From positions 3,100,001 through 3,164,000 of the forward strand of contig NZ_JBLZUR010000002.1 in the NCBI RefSeq assembly GCF_048565625.1: 64,000 nt of DNA, given 5' to 3'. Source of the DNA: JBLZUR01 sp048565625 (GTDB lineage Bacteria; Pseudomonadota; Alphaproteobacteria; Sphingomonadales; Sphingomonadaceae). Position 1 is the first letter of the stretch, and each line of letters starts with the position of its first letter. The position numbers and the translations under genes were made by a program. The notes under the pieces are model-generated. The model was not told the DNA's origin and searched no databases. It saw nothing but the letters and a program-made list of their open reading frames with translations. This document shows, piece by piece, positions 50,634 to 59,401 of the stretch.

Positions 50634-50903
50634 ATGGGCCTGATCATTCTACTCATCGTCGGCGGCGTGCTTGGCTGGCTGGCGAGCATCGTCATGCGTA
50701 CCGACGCGCAGCAGGGCATCTTCCTCAACGTCGTGGTCGGGATCGCGGGCGCACTGCTCGCAGGCTTCCTGCTGACCCCGCTGCTCGGCGGCGCGCCGAT
50801 CACCAGCGGTGCGTTCGACGTCCGCTCACTCCTCGTCTCGTTCCTCGGCGCGATCGTCCTTCTGGCGATCGTAAACCTCTTCCGTCGCGGAACGGTACGT
50901 TAA
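50634..50903 (+). CDS. GlsB/YeaQ/YmgE family stress-associated membrane protein
   Basis: An 89-residue transglycosylase-associated (YeaQ-type) protein with three hydrophobic segments: 'LIILLIVGGVLGWLASIVMR', 'IFLNVVVGIAGALLAGFLL' and 'LLVSFLGAIVLLAIVNLF'. AGGAG lies seven bases before ATG 50634. Family members are small inner-membrane stress proteins of unclear activity. Confidence 0.88.
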   Translation: MGLIILLIVGGVLGWLASIVMRTDAQQGIFLNVVVGIAGALLAGFLLTPLLGGAPITSGAFDVRSLLVSFLGAIVLLAIVNLFRRGTVR

Positions 50904-50907
50904 GAGG

Positions 50908-51126
50908 TCACACCAGCGGCGGCTGGGTCAGTCCTAGACCTACCGCCGCTACGAGGCCGGCGAGCATCACGAACAAGGCCGCTGAAAAGGACATGAGGCC
51001 ATAGGCGGTCCATGTCAGGATGGTCGGCCCCATCCGCGCCTCACGGGCGTTGCGGCTTACGCTCTGGACGACGAAGATCGCCACCATCGCGTAGGTAAAC
51101 AGCGCAAACTGCAGAACTTCACTCAT
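50908..51126 (-). CDS. Small two-helix membrane protein, unknown
   Basis: A 72-residue protein made of two hydrophobic helices ('LQFALFTYAMVAIFVVQSVS' and 'LMSFSAALFVMLAGLVAAVG') joined by a charged turn. I recognise no family. Start ATG 51126; a GTG one codon upstream is possible. Convergent with the YeaQ-type gene, 4 bases between stops, and followed upstream by thyA on the same strand. Confidence 0.62.
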   Translation of the reverse strand: MSEVLQFALFTYAMVAIFVVQSVSRNAREARMGPTILTWTAYGLMSFSAALFVMLAGLVAAVGLGLTQPPLV

Positions 51127-51204
51127 CACCCAAGTCCCCCCGGATCTGGTTCGCCCATTCTGTTCGCAATCGCCGCAGAACGGAAGAGGGTTTCGATGAG
51201 CCGC

Positions 51205-51236
51205 CTTTAGAGCGCCGTGGTTAACAGCCTCTAAAG
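51205..51236 (-). terminator. Possible hairpin terminator after thyA
   Basis: A perfect 8-base inverted repeat, CTTTAGAG (51205) and CTCTAAAG (51229), spans a 16-base loop and begins two bases beyond the thyA stop. There is no T-run after it, so termination strength is doubtful. Confidence 0.4.
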
Positions 51237-51237
51237 T

Positions 51238-52194
51238 TCACACGGCCACTGGCGCGGGAATATGCGGCTGGGGCGCATAGTCCTCCACCACGAAGTCCTC
51301 GATCCTGTGATCGAACACCGTCTCGGGCCTCCGAACGATCCGCAGCCTCGGCTCCCCGCCGGGCACCCGCGCCAGCTGCGTCTCCACCAGCGCCTCGTGA
51401 TTGAGGTAGAGGTGGACGTCGGCTCCGAACCAGACCAGCTCTCCCGCTTCCAGATCGCATTGCAGCGCAATCATCCGCGTCAGCATCGCCGCCTCGAACA
51501 GGTTGAACGGCACGCCGAGCGCGAGATCGCAGGATCGCTGGTAGAGGCTGCACGACAGCCGCCCGCCCGACACATAGAACTGGTAGGTCATATGGCAGGG
51601 CGGCAGTGCCATGCCTTCCAGCTCCGCCACGTTCCAGCCGGTGAACAGCAGCCGGCGGGAGGTCGAGTTGGTCCGGATGGCGGTGATCAGATCGGCGATC
51701 TGGTTGATGCCCTGCGGATCGCGGGCGAACAGGCCCTCGCCCGCCGGCACATACTTCGGCCAGCGCACCCATTGCGCGCCATAGACGGGGCCTAGGTCGC
51801 CCCACTCCTCGGCAAAGCCCGGCTCCGCGATGATCCGCGCCTCGAAGGCATCACGGTCGATCGCCTCGCCCGTCGCGCGCCGATACCGATCCAGCGGCCA
51901 GTCCGTCCAGATATGCACGCCCTGCTCCACCAGCGGGCGGATCGAGGTATCGCCCGACAGGAACCAGATCATCTCGCGCGCCGCCGGTTTCCAATAGACC
52001 CGCTTGGTGGTCAGCAGGGGCACGCGATCGTCCGACAGGTCGAAGCGCATCGTCTCCCCGAACAGCGATCGCGTACCGACCCCGGTGCGATCCCGCCGCT
52101 CGTCACCCTCCACCCAGACGCGGCGCATCAGGTCGAGATATTGCTCCTCATAATGCGCCACAGGACGGTCGAGCGGGCGGAGGAGAGAGGCCAT
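51238..52194 (-). CDS. thyA: Thymidylate synthase
   Basis: A 318-residue dUMP methylase. 'DRTGVGTRSLFGETMRFDLS' is the N-terminal signature; the catalytic Cys is in 'ALPPCHMTYQFYVSGG'; 'QRSCDLALGVPFNLFEAAML' binds dUMP and folate. Longer than the 264-residue E. coli type because of an internal insertion, normal for this subgroup. ATG 52194 is chosen over a GTG two codons earlier; GGAGGAGAGAGG precedes it. Confidence 0.96.
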   Translation of the reverse strand: MASLLRPLDRPVAHYEEQYLDLMRRVWVEGDERRDRTGVGTRSLFGETMRFDLSDDRVPLLTTKRVYWKPAAREMIWFLSGDTSIRPLVEQGVHIWTDWPLDRYRRATGEAIDRDAFEARIIAEPGFAEEWGDLGPVYGAQWVRWPKYVPAGEGLFARDPQGINQIADLITAIRTNSTSRRLLFTGWNVAELEGMALPPCHMTYQFYVSGGRLSCSLYQRSCDLALGVPFNLFEAAMLTRMIALQCDLEAGELVWFGADVHLYLNHEALVETQLARVPGGEPRLRIVRRPETVFDHRIEDFVVEDYAPQPHIPAPVAV

Positions 52195-52331
52195 GGGCAC
52201 TTAGTAAACGAGCCCGTCACTGCGCGAAAGGCTAGAAGAATGCTCCGAAATGAAGCGTTCTCTCAACGTGTTAACCATTCCGAAACAATCTTTAATTTGT
52301 TGAGCAGGCTTCTTGTGACGGAAATGGCACG

Positions 52332-52736
52332 GTGACTGCCCTCCATACCGTACCCGATGCAGACTACCTCCGAACGGAGGACGATCTAGCTGCGCTGTTC
52401 GAGGCCGAACTGTCGCGCGCCACCTTGGAAGAAGTCCGAGTCGCGCATCTCGACTCGTCCTACCGTCTGCTCGGCGTGGTGCGATGGTCCAGCGGCAGCC
52501 GGTTCGGGGCCGACATGCCCGTGCGGGCGATCGTCGAGGAGGCGTTCCGCCTCCGCTCGCGCGCGATCATCCTCGCCCACAACCACCCCTCGGGCGATCC
52601 GACCCCCAGCCGCGCCGATCACGCCGGCACCCGGCACCTCCGCGATGTCCTCTCGGCGGTCGAGATCACGCTGCTCGATCACGTCATCTTCGCCGGCGGA
52701 AACCGCTACAGCTTCCGGGCCAAGGGCCTGCTCTAG
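52332..52736 (+). CDS. RadC-like JAB/MPN domain protein
   Basis: A 134-residue protein containing only the RadC-type JAB1/MPN metalloprotease-like domain. The metal motif 'ILAHNHPSGDPTPSRADHAG' (HxHPSGx7D) is intact. The helix-hairpin-helix N-terminus of full RadC is missing. Stand-alone RadC domains are common near mobile or antiviral genes, but none is adjacent here. GTG start. It ends in CTAG, shared with the prfB stop. The region 52201-52331 upstream is AT-rich and probably holds its promoter. Confidence 0.82.
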   Translation: MTALHTVPDADYLRTEDDLAALFEAELSRATLEEVRVAHLDSSYRLLGVVRWSSGSRFGADMPVRAIVEEAFRLRSRAIILAHNHPSGDPTPSRADHAGTRHLRDVLSAVEITLLDHVIFAGGNRYSFRAKGLL

Positions 52737-53860
52737 TCGACGTCCTCGACCTCGACGGTCTCGCCGGTCACCCGCTGCGACAGGGCGGCGGCCATGAACT
52801 TGTCGAGATCGCCATCCAGCACGTCCGAGGGGCTGGTGGAGGTCGCGCCGGTGCGCAGGTCCTTCACCAGCTGATAAGGCTGCAGCACATAGGACCGGAT
52901 CTGGTGGCCCCAGCCGATGTCGGTCTTGGTCGCGTTCTGCGCATTCGCCGCCGCCTCGCGCTCGGCCAGCTCCCGCTCGTAAAGGCGCGCGCGAAGTTGG
53001 TTATAGGCCTCGGCCTTGTTCTTGTGCTGCGATCGCTGATTTTGGCACTGCACCACGATCCCGGTCGGCAGATGGGTGATACGCACCGCCGAATCGGTGG
53101 TGTTGATGTGCTGACCGCCGGCGCCTGACGCGCGATAGGTGTCGATGCGCAGGTCGCTCTCGACGATCTCAACGTCGATATTGTCGTCCACCACCGGATA
53201 GACCCAGACGCTGGCGAAGCTGGTATGTCGCCGCGCCGCCGAGTCGTACGGGCTGATGCGGACCAGGCGATGCACTCCGCTCTCGGTCTTGGCATAGCCA
53301 TAGGCGTTCTCGCCCTTCAGCAGCATCGTGGCGGACTTGATCCCCGCCTGCTCGCCGGCGTGATGGTCGATCAGCTCGACCTTCAGCCCGTGCCGCTCCG
53401 CCCAGCGCTGGTACATCCGCTGCAGCATGCCGGCCCAGTCGTTCGATTCGGTGCCGCCCGCGCCGGAGTTGATCTCGACATAGGTGTCGTTGGCGTCCGC
53501 CTCGCCGGCCAGCAGCGCCTTGACCTTGTCCTGCTCCGCCCGCTCGGCCAGCGCCGCGAGCGCCGCCACGCCCTCCTGCGCCAGCGCCTCGTCACCCTCC
53601 GCCTCGGCCATCTCGATCAGCTCGGCCGTATCGTTCAGCTCGGTCTCGATCGCACGCGTCGCGCCGATCGCCTCGTCCAGCCGCCGCCGCTCGCGCATCA
53701 CATCCTGCGCCGCCTTGGGGTCATTCCAGAGCGCCTGATCCTCGACGCGCGCGTTCAGCTCGTCGAGCCGGCGCAGCGCACGGTCCCAGTCCAGGAAGCG
53801 GCGGAGCAGGGCCAGCGCCTGGTTGATCTGATCGGCATAGGCTTGCGCTTCGGCGCGCAT
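52733..53860 (-). CDS. prfB: Peptide chain release factor 2
   Basis: A 375-residue class I release factor for UGA and UAA. The GGQ tip is 'RASGAGGQHINTTDSAVRIT'; the domain 2 tripeptide region follows 'HHAGEQAGIKSATMLLKGEN'. The frame is open from ATG 53860, with no in-frame UGA or CUU-UGA slip site in the first 40 codons, so the programmed frameshift used by many bacteria to regulate RF2 is absent. Confidence 0.96.
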   Translation of the reverse strand: MRAEAQAYADQINQALALLRRFLDWDRALRRLDELNARVEDQALWNDPKAAQDVMRERRRLDEAIGATRAIETELNDTAELIEMAEAEGDEALAQEGVAALAALAERAEQDKVKALLAGEADANDTYVEINSGAGGTESNDWAGMLQRMYQRWAERHGLKVELIDHHAGEQAGIKSATMLLKGENAYGYAKTESGVHRLVRISPYDSAARRHTSFASVWVYPVVDDNIDVEIVESDLRIDTYRASGAGGQHINTTDSAVRITHLPTGIVVQCQNQRSQHKNKAEAYNQLRARLYERELAEREAAANAQNATKTDIGWGHQIRSYVLQPYQLVKDLRTGATSTSPSDVLDGDLDKFMAAALSQRVTGETVEVEDVD

Positions 53861-53944
53861 GGGACGGCTCCTGAACGGGAAGGCTATTAAGCGGGAGGCT
53901 GGGCAGATAGGTGCGCGGTGGCGCTGCTGGCAAGCCTCAGCCTG

Positions 53945-56038
53945 TCAGGCCCGCTCCGCCGAGGACACCGCGTCCGCCGCGCGCAGCGCCGCGAGGATGC
54001 GGGAGAGGTGCTGGTTGTCGTCCACCTCCAGATCGACCTCATAGGTGTGGAAGGCGTCCCGCGTGGTCAGCTTCAGGTTCAGGATGTTCGCGCCATGCTG
54101 CCCGAAGATGCCGGCCATCACGCCCAAAGCCCCCGGCTCGTTCTTCAGGATGACGCGGAGATGCGCGACGCTGCTCTCCCCGCCCGCCGTCCAGGACAGG
54201 TCCAGCCAGTCGGTATCGGCATCCACATCGGCCAGCGTCGAGCAGTCGATGGCATGAACCTCGATGCTCTCCCCCGCGCGGCGGAGCCCGACGATGCGAT
54301 CACCGCGCACCGGGCGGCAACATTCGGCGAGGTGGAAGGCCACCCCCGGCGTCAGGCCCTGGATCGAAATCGCGTCCCGCGCCCGCCCGTTCGCGGCATG
54401 GCCATTGGCGCGCCCCGCCCCCGGCATCAGCGCATCCAGCACGGTCGCATCGTCGACCGTCCGCCGGGCGATCGCCTCCATCAGCGCCGCCTCGTCATGC
54501 AGCTTCAGCCGCTTCAGCGCCTCGCCCATCGCCGCCGCACCCAAGGGCGCGGGGAGGCGGGCGACGATCTCGTCGTAGATCTTGCGGCCGATGGCGATCG
54601 TCTCGTCGCGCTCCTTCTGCCGCATGAACCGCCGCACGGCCGCGCGCGCCTTGCCGGTGCCGGCGAAGCTCAGCCAAGCCGGATCGGGGTGCTGCGCCTG
54701 GGAGCGGAGGACCTGCACCTGATCGCCATTGTTGAGAACGGTGCGCAGCGGCACGACCCGCGAATTGACCTTGGCCCCGACCGCCTGATCGCCAAGATCG
54801 CTGTGGACCGCATAGGCGAAGTCGATGACCGTCGCCCCTTTGGGCAGCTGGATCAGCTCCCCCTTCGGCGTGAACGCGAAGATGCGGTCATGGTACATCG
54901 CCATGCGCGTATGTTCGAGCAGCTCCTCCGGGCTCTCCGCATTGTCGAGGATCTCGACCAGATCGCGGATCCAGGCGGATTGCCCGTCATGGTTCGACGC
55001 GCCCTGCTTGTACGCCCAATGCGCGGCGAGGCCGTATTCCGCCTGCAGGTGCATTTCCTGGCTGCGGATCTGCACCTCGATCCGCACCTTCTCCGAATGG
55101 ATGACGGAGGTGTGGAGCGAGCGGTAGCCGTTGCGCTTCGGCGTCGAGATGAAGTCCTTGAACCGCCCCGGCACCATCGGCCAGCGCTGGTGGAGGAGCC
55201 CGAGGGCGCGGTAGCATTCCGGCTCGTCCGCCACGACCGCGCGGAACGCCATGACGTCCGACAGCTGCTCGAAGCTGATGTGCCGCTCGCTCATCTTGCG
55301 CCAGATCGAATAGGGATGCTTCTCGCGCCCGGAGACCTCGGCCTTGATGCCGTTCTTCTGGAGGAGGTGGGTGATGCCGGAGCGAATGCGCGCGATGCGG
55401 TCGCCCCCGCCGCCGTCCTTCAGCTGCTGGAGTCGCGCCGAGATCGAATCATACGCGTCCGGCTCCAGCTCGCGGAAGGCCAGAGTCTGCATCTCGCGCA
55501 TGAACTCGTACATGCCGACCCGCTCTGCGAGCGGCGCGTAGATCTCCATCGTCTCCCGCGCGATGCGGCGGCGCTTCTCCGGATTGGGAATATGGTGGAG
55601 CGTCCGCATGTTGTGCAGCCGGTCCGCCAGCTTGACCAGAAGCACGCGGATGTCGTCCGACATGGCGAGCAGGAACTTGCGGAGGTTCTCGGCCGCCCGC
55701 TCGTTCTCCGACTGCGCCTCGATCTTGCTGAGCTTGGTGACCCCGTCCACCAGCCGAGCGACAGCCGGCCCGAACTTGGACTGGATCTCCTCCGGCGTGG
55801 CGACCGTATCTTCGATGGTGTCGTGGAGGATGGCGGTGGCGATCGTCTCGTCGTCCAGGCGCAGGTCCGTCAGGATGCCGGCGACCTCGATCGGATGGCT
55901 GAAATAAGGGTCGCCCGACGCCCGCTTCTGCGTGCCATGGGCCTGCATCGAAAAGACATATGCGCGGTTGAGCAGCGCCTCATCGGCATCGGGGTCATAG
56001 CGCTTGACCCGCTCGACGAGCTCGTACTGCCTTAACAT
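53945..56038 (-). CDS. rel: Bifunctional (p)ppGpp synthetase/hydrolase
   Basis: A 697-residue RSH protein. Hydrolase HD domain: 'FSHPIEVAGILTDL' and 'ILHDTIEDTVATPEEI', with 'KLADRLHNMRTL'. Synthetase: 'SGREKHPYSIWRKM' and 'DVMAFRAVVADEPECY'. Then the TGS domain ('VFAFTPKGELIQLPKGATVI'-type) and a C-terminal ACT ('LRVILKNEPGALGVMAGIFG'). Hydrolase residues are intact, so it both makes and removes the alarmone. ATG 56038 begins MLRQYELV. Downstream of rpoZ, past a terminator. Confidence 0.95.
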   Translation of the reverse strand: MLRQYELVERVKRYDPDADEALLNRAYVFSMQAHGTQKRASGDPYFSHPIEVAGILTDLRLDDETIATAILHDTIEDTVATPEEIQSKFGPAVARLVDGVTKLSKIEAQSENERAAENLRKFLLAMSDDIRVLLVKLADRLHNMRTLHHIPNPEKRRRIARETMEIYAPLAERVGMYEFMREMQTLAFRELEPDAYDSISARLQQLKDGGGGDRIARIRSGITHLLQKNGIKAEVSGREKHPYSIWRKMSERHISFEQLSDVMAFRAVVADEPECYRALGLLHQRWPMVPGRFKDFISTPKRNGYRSLHTSVIHSEKVRIEVQIRSQEMHLQAEYGLAAHWAYKQGASNHDGQSAWIRDLVEILDNAESPEELLEHTRMAMYHDRIFAFTPKGELIQLPKGATVIDFAYAVHSDLGDQAVGAKVNSRVVPLRTVLNNGDQVQVLRSQAQHPDPAWLSFAGTGKARAAVRRFMRQKERDETIAIGRKIYDEIVARLPAPLGAAAMGEALKRLKLHDEAALMEAIARRTVDDATVLDALMPGAGRANGHAANGRARDAISIQGLTPGVAFHLAECCRPVRGDRIVGLRRAGESIEVHAIDCSTLADVDADTDWLDLSWTAGGESSVAHLRVILKNEPGALGVMAGIFGQHGANILNLKLTTRDAFHTYEVDLEVDDNQHLSRILAALRAADAVSSAERA

Positions 56039-56117
56039 CGCTCTTAGGATTTCATGGCTTGGCGCGGAAAAGCAACCTGCATTGCCGTGCAGGGCCACCA
56101 AATTGCGCATCTGCAAC

Positions 56118-56155
56118 AAAAAAGCGCCGGGCGAGGCAATCCCCCGCCCGGCGCT
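56118..56155 (-). terminator. Strong Rho-independent terminator between rpoZ and rel
   Basis: On the minus strand the 11-base perfect stem AGCGCCGGGCG/CGCCCGGCGCT has an 11-base loop and is followed directly by TTTTTT (plus-strand A-run 56118-56123). It starts about 45 bases after the rpoZ stop and would make rel expression need its own promoter or read-through. Confidence 0.85.
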
Positions 56156-56199
56156 CTGGTTCTCCGCAGGCTCTCCTCTCGGCCGAGGAGAGGCCCGGC

Positions 56200-56541
56200 T
56201 TATTCGTAATCGGGGCCGAGGTTCTGGTTGCGCGGCGGCGCCGCCGCGGTGAGCCGCAGGGCCTCCGCGGACGCGGCCAGCGATCCGATCTCGTCGGGCG
56301 TATCCTCGTCATCGACCTGGACGCGCTGCAGGCCGTTGACCAGAGTCTCCTTCAGGTCGTCCGGCGTGACCAGTTCTTCCGCGATCTCGCGCAGCGCCAC
56401 GACCGGGTTCTTGTCGCGGTCGCGATCGAGCAGCAGCTCCGCACCGCCCGAAATCTGGCGCGCGCGCTGCGCGGCGAGAAGGACGAGATCGAAACGATTG
56501 GGGATCTTGTCGACGCAATCTTCGACAGTGACGCGCGCCAT
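56200..56541 (-). CDS. rpoZ: RNA polymerase omega subunit
   Basis: A 113-residue omega subunit: 'MARVTVEDCVDKIPNRFDLV' and 'LLAAQRARQISGGAELLLDR' are the conserved helix region, then 'NPVVALREIAEEL'. The C-terminal extension is typical of alphaproteobacteria. Omega aids assembly of RNAP and forms a ppGpp site; linkage to rel is conserved. The gap 56542-56735 before nhaA holds no gene. Confidence 0.93.
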   Translation of the reverse strand: MARVTVEDCVDKIPNRFDLVLLAAQRARQISGGAELLLDRDRDKNPVVALREIAEELVTPDDLKETLVNGLQRVQVDDEDTPDEIGSLAASAEALRLTAAAPPRNQNLGPDYE

Positions 56542-56735
56542 GAAACGCTCCGGGACAATGGAGATGAAGGTGAAGTGCGCGCCGCTAACAGGCGCAGCGC
56601 CAAGAGTCAAAGCGGATCGCGGAACCGCTGTCCTACAGCACGCCTTTCGAACCATAGAATCCGCATGTTGATTCGGCCCGCTCTCTCGCTCTCCGTTCGT
56701 CGCCGCCAGACGTTCGGTTGGTCGATGCCGCCGCG

Positions 56736-57929
56736 TTACGTATGCGTACCTTCGTTACCTTTGCCGCCCGCCAGCCACAGCACCGCAAAGCCCGCCAGCG
56801 CCGATGCGACCGATCCGCCGAGCACGCCCAGCTTCACTTCGTCGATCAGATGAGGATCGACGAAGGCGAGGCCGCCGATGAACAGGCTCATGGTGAAGCC
56901 GATGCCGCAGAGGAGCGCCACGCCGTAGACCTGGACCCAGCTCGTCCCGGACGGACGATACGCGATCCCCAGCCGGTCCGCTGCCCAGACCGCGCCGAAG
57001 ATGCCGGCCTGCTTGCCGACAAAAAGGCCGAGACCAACCGCCAGCGGCAAGGTGAGATCGCCTGTTCCGCCGCCGATCGCCACGCCCGCGTTGACCAATC
57101 CGAACAGCGGCAGGATCGCATACGAGATCCAGGGGTGAAGGCCATGTTCCAGCCGGTGGAGCGGCGAATGATCGTCCCGGCCGAGCGGGATCGTGGCGGC
57201 GGCCAGCACACCCGCGACCGTGGCGTGGATGCCCGACGCCAGCACCGCACCCCAAAGCGCCACCGCCAGGATCAGGAACGGGGGCAGGCTCCGCACCCCA
57301 CGGCGGTTCAGCCAGACCATCAAGAGGAGGACGACAGCCGCCATGCCCAAGGCGAGCAGGTTCAGCCCGCTGCTGTAGAACAGGGCGATGATCGCCACCG
57401 CCCCGATGTCGTCGACGATCGCCACCGTCGTCAGGAACAGCGCAAGCGCGGCGGGCGCACGCGGCCCGAGCAATGCCAGGACGCCGACCGCGAAGGCGAT
57501 GTCGGTCGCCGCCGGCACCGCCCAGCCATGGTGCAGCTCCGGTCGTGCCGCCGCGATGGCGAGGTAGACGGCGGCGGGCATGGCCATGCCCGCAATGGCC
57601 GCGATCACCGGCAGGCGCCGGCCCCGCGGATCGGCAAGCCGCCCGCGCAGCAGCTCGCGCTTGATCTCCAACCCCACGCCCAGAAAGAACAGCGCCATCA
57701 GCCCGTCGTTGATGGCGTGATGCAGGTCGACCGGTCCCGCCCTCATGTGGATGAGGGCGGTGTAGAATGGCGCGGCCGAACTGTTGGCCAGCATCATGGC
57801 GACGGCGGCTGATGCGATCAGCACCAGTCCGGGCAGCATCCCCTTGTCGTGCAACTCACCCAGGCGGACTGGAAGGATTGCCGCACCCAGCCTTTGCCAG
57901 CTTCTCCGGTATCGCCGATTGTCACGCAT
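56736..57929 (-). CDS. nhaA: Na+/H+ antiporter NhaA
   Basis: A 397-residue inner-membrane antiporter with about 11-12 helices. 'FFLGVGLEIKRELLRGRLAD' and 'WAVPAATDIAFAVGVLALLG' (with the Asp used for ion exchange in the family; 'TTVAIVDDIGAVAIIALFYS' holds the Asp-Asp pair) identify NhaA. It expels Na+ in exchange for protons. A short perfect hairpin lies at its 5' edge. Confidence 0.94.
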   Translation of the reverse strand: MRDNRRYRRSWQRLGAAILPVRLGELHDKGMLPGLVLIASAAVAMMLANSSAAPFYTALIHMRAGPVDLHHAINDGLMALFFLGVGLEIKRELLRGRLADPRGRRLPVIAAIAGMAMPAAVYLAIAAARPELHHGWAVPAATDIAFAVGVLALLGPRAPAALALFLTTVAIVDDIGAVAIIALFYSSGLNLLALGMAAVVLLLMVWLNRRGVRSLPPFLILAVALWGAVLASGIHATVAGVLAAATIPLGRDDHSPLHRLEHGLHPWISYAILPLFGLVNAGVAIGGGTGDLTLPLAVGLGLFVGKQAGIFGAVWAADRLGIAYRPSGTSWVQVYGVALLCGIGFTMSLFIGGLAFVDPHLIDEVKLGVLGGSVASALAGFAVLWLAGGKGNEGTHT

Positions 57930-57930
57930 C

Positions 57931-57953
57931 GTCCCCGCCTAGACGGCGGGGAC
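57931..57953. repeat. Perfect short hairpin between nhaA and the glycine-zipper gene
   Basis: GTCCCCGCC-TAGAC-GGCGGGGAC: 9-base arms with a 5-base loop, two bases before the nhaA start and 20 bases after the upstream gene's stop. It looks like half of a family B palindrome and could terminate the upstream transcript. Confidence 0.7.
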
Positions 57954-57973
57954 CACGGATCAAGCGAAACCGG

Positions 57974-58402
57974 TCAGCGGCACTTCACGTCGCCGCGATC
58001 GATCTCGCGTCCGAGCAGGGCGCCACCGCCGGCGCCGAGCAGCGTGCCCAGCAACGACGAGCTGCCATTGTCGAGCGCGTTGCCGAGGACGCCGCCCGCG
58101 AGCGCACCGACGATCAGGCCGGTCGTGCCGTCATCGCGGCGGCAGTAATAGCGCCCGTCGCCGCCGCGATAGATGCGATCCTCGCGGCCCAGCGCACGCT
58201 CCCGATAATTGCCGCGCCGGTAGTAGCGCTCGGCATAATAGCGGTCGTCACGCTTGTCCCAGCGATCGTGATCATAGTCCCTGCCGTGGCGCCAGTCACG
58301 GTTATGACGACTGTTGGAATGGCGCGGCGGATCGGCGGCGGCGGGCGTCGCGAGCGGCAGCGTGGCTGCCGCGATCAGCGCCGCGATGATCGTCTTCTTC
58401 AT
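57974..58402 (-). CDS. Secreted glycine-zipper 2TM domain protein
   Basis: A 142-residue exported protein: a signal peptide (MKKTIIAALIAAATLPLATP, cut after AAA), a strongly charged His/Arg/Tyr/Asp-rich middle ('RDYDHDRWDKRDDRYYAERY'), and the glycine-zipper segment 'LIVGALAGGVLGNALDNGSS' to 'LGAGGGALLGREI'. Such zippers often insert in or line the outer membrane (Rickettsia 17-kDa-like family). Function unknown. Confidence 0.85.
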   Translation of the reverse strand: MKKTIIAALIAAATLPLATPAAADPPRHSNSRHNRDWRHGRDYDHDRWDKRDDRYYAERYYRRGNYRERALGREDRIYRGGDGRYYCRRDDGTTGLIVGALAGGVLGNALDNGSSSLLGTLLGAGGGALLGREIDRGDVKCR

Positions 58403-58495
58403 GATGTCCTCCACGAAAGCCGAGGACAGAACCGCAGATCGGGAGGGCGGTTGCATGAACGGGAAACGACCCGCCGTTCATGCCGCGCACAGCGA

Positions 58496-59203
58496 TCAGA
58501 ACGGCAGGATGCGCGATTCCCGCGTGAAGCGCATGTAGCCGACATTCGCGCCCAGCCGCCATCCGACGCCCAGCCGGATGGGGATCGCCACGACATCACC
58601 GCGCCGCAGATAGCTCGCCGTGAACCCGCCGATCACATAGACATTTCCCTCCGCCGAGGGGAAGCTGCGGAACAGGTCGGCGGTGTCGTTGAGGTTGTAG
58701 AGCAGGACGAAGGTCTTGGCCCCGTTCGCGCCGAGGTCGAAGCCCAGCGAGGGTCCGGTCCAGTAAACCGGCATGTCGCCCTCGATCTTGTGGAACAGCG
58801 TGCCAGATCCGTAGCGGACGCCGATGGCGATCGCGCCGCCCGCCTCGCGCCCGGCGATATAGGCGCTCGGCTCGCCCTGGTCCTTCAGGACGCTCTCGAT
58901 CATTTTGGCAAGACCTTCCGCGCCCTTGCCGAACACGCCCTCCGCCGCAGAAAGCACGTCGTTCTTCTGGTAGGTCGCTGTCTTGGCCGGAGCGGCGGCC
59001 GGTTGTGTCGCGGGGGCAGGTGCAGGTGCGGGCGGGGGCGCCTCCTCCTGCGGCAACGTCCCGCCGGTCTCGGGCTGGCCGCCGCCCTGAGACGCGGCCG
59101 CGTCATTGGGATCGATCGTTCTGATCTGGGCCGTGGCGGGGGGCGCGGTGATCGAGATCGTCAGGGCGACCAGCGCCGGGATGGTCCGAATGGTGAACTG
59201 CAT
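58496..59203 (-). CDS. EipA/DUF1134 family envelope protein
   Basis: A 235-residue exported protein. The signal peptide is about 25 residues ('ALVALTISITAPPATAQ'), followed by a Pro/Ala-rich linker and the DUF1134 barrel: 'SAAEGVFGKGAEGLAKMIES', 'VYWTGPSLGFDLGANGAKTF' and 'VIGGFTASYLRRGDVVAIPI'. EipA in Brucella and Caulobacter supports cell envelope integrity. ATG 59203 has a proper signal; an upstream frame is unlikely. Confidence 0.88.
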   Translation of the reverse strand: MQFTIRTIPALVALTISITAPPATAQIRTIDPNDAAASQGGGQPETGGTLPQEEAPPPAPAPAPATQPAAAPAKTATYQKNDVLSAAEGVFGKGAEGLAKMIESVLKDQGEPSAYIAGREAGGAIAIGVRYGSGTLFHKIEGDMPVYWTGPSLGFDLGANGAKTFVLLYNLNDTADLFRSFPSAEGNVYVIGGFTASYLRRGDVVAIPIRLGVGWRLGANVGYMRFTRESRILPF

Positions 59204-59326
59204 GCGATCTCCCCTACCGGCGCAGTTATGGACCGCCAAGCTGTCCGCGCGGTGAACCGGCGTGACCATGCGGCCACCAGCCGCGAAAACTTGGCGAAAC
59301 GCGTGGTTCGCGTCTCTTGCAAGTGG

Positions 59327-59353
59327 CCCCGCCACGCCATTATGGCGGCGGGG
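59327..59353. other. Stable hairpin upstream of the ferredoxin gene
   Basis: Arms CCCCGCC (59327) and GGCGGGG (59347) with an inner helix GCCA-TTA-TGGC. It lies in the 198-base gap between the divergent EipA-like and ferredoxin genes, 48 bases before the ferredoxin ATG. It may be a leader structure; no T-run follows. Confidence 0.5.
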
Positions 59354-59401
59354 TATGCATCATCGCCAGCCTGTGCGGCGGCAATTCGGGGATCGATACC
59401 A

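Noticed and set aside
53740..53860. Programmed +1 frameshift site in prfB
   Set aside because: The frame from ATG 53860 is open throughout; there is no UGA codon and no CUU-UGA site near the start.
53918..56035. A 705-codon plus-strand open frame opposite rel
   Set aside because: Mirrors the rel gene almost end to end, with no recognisable domain.
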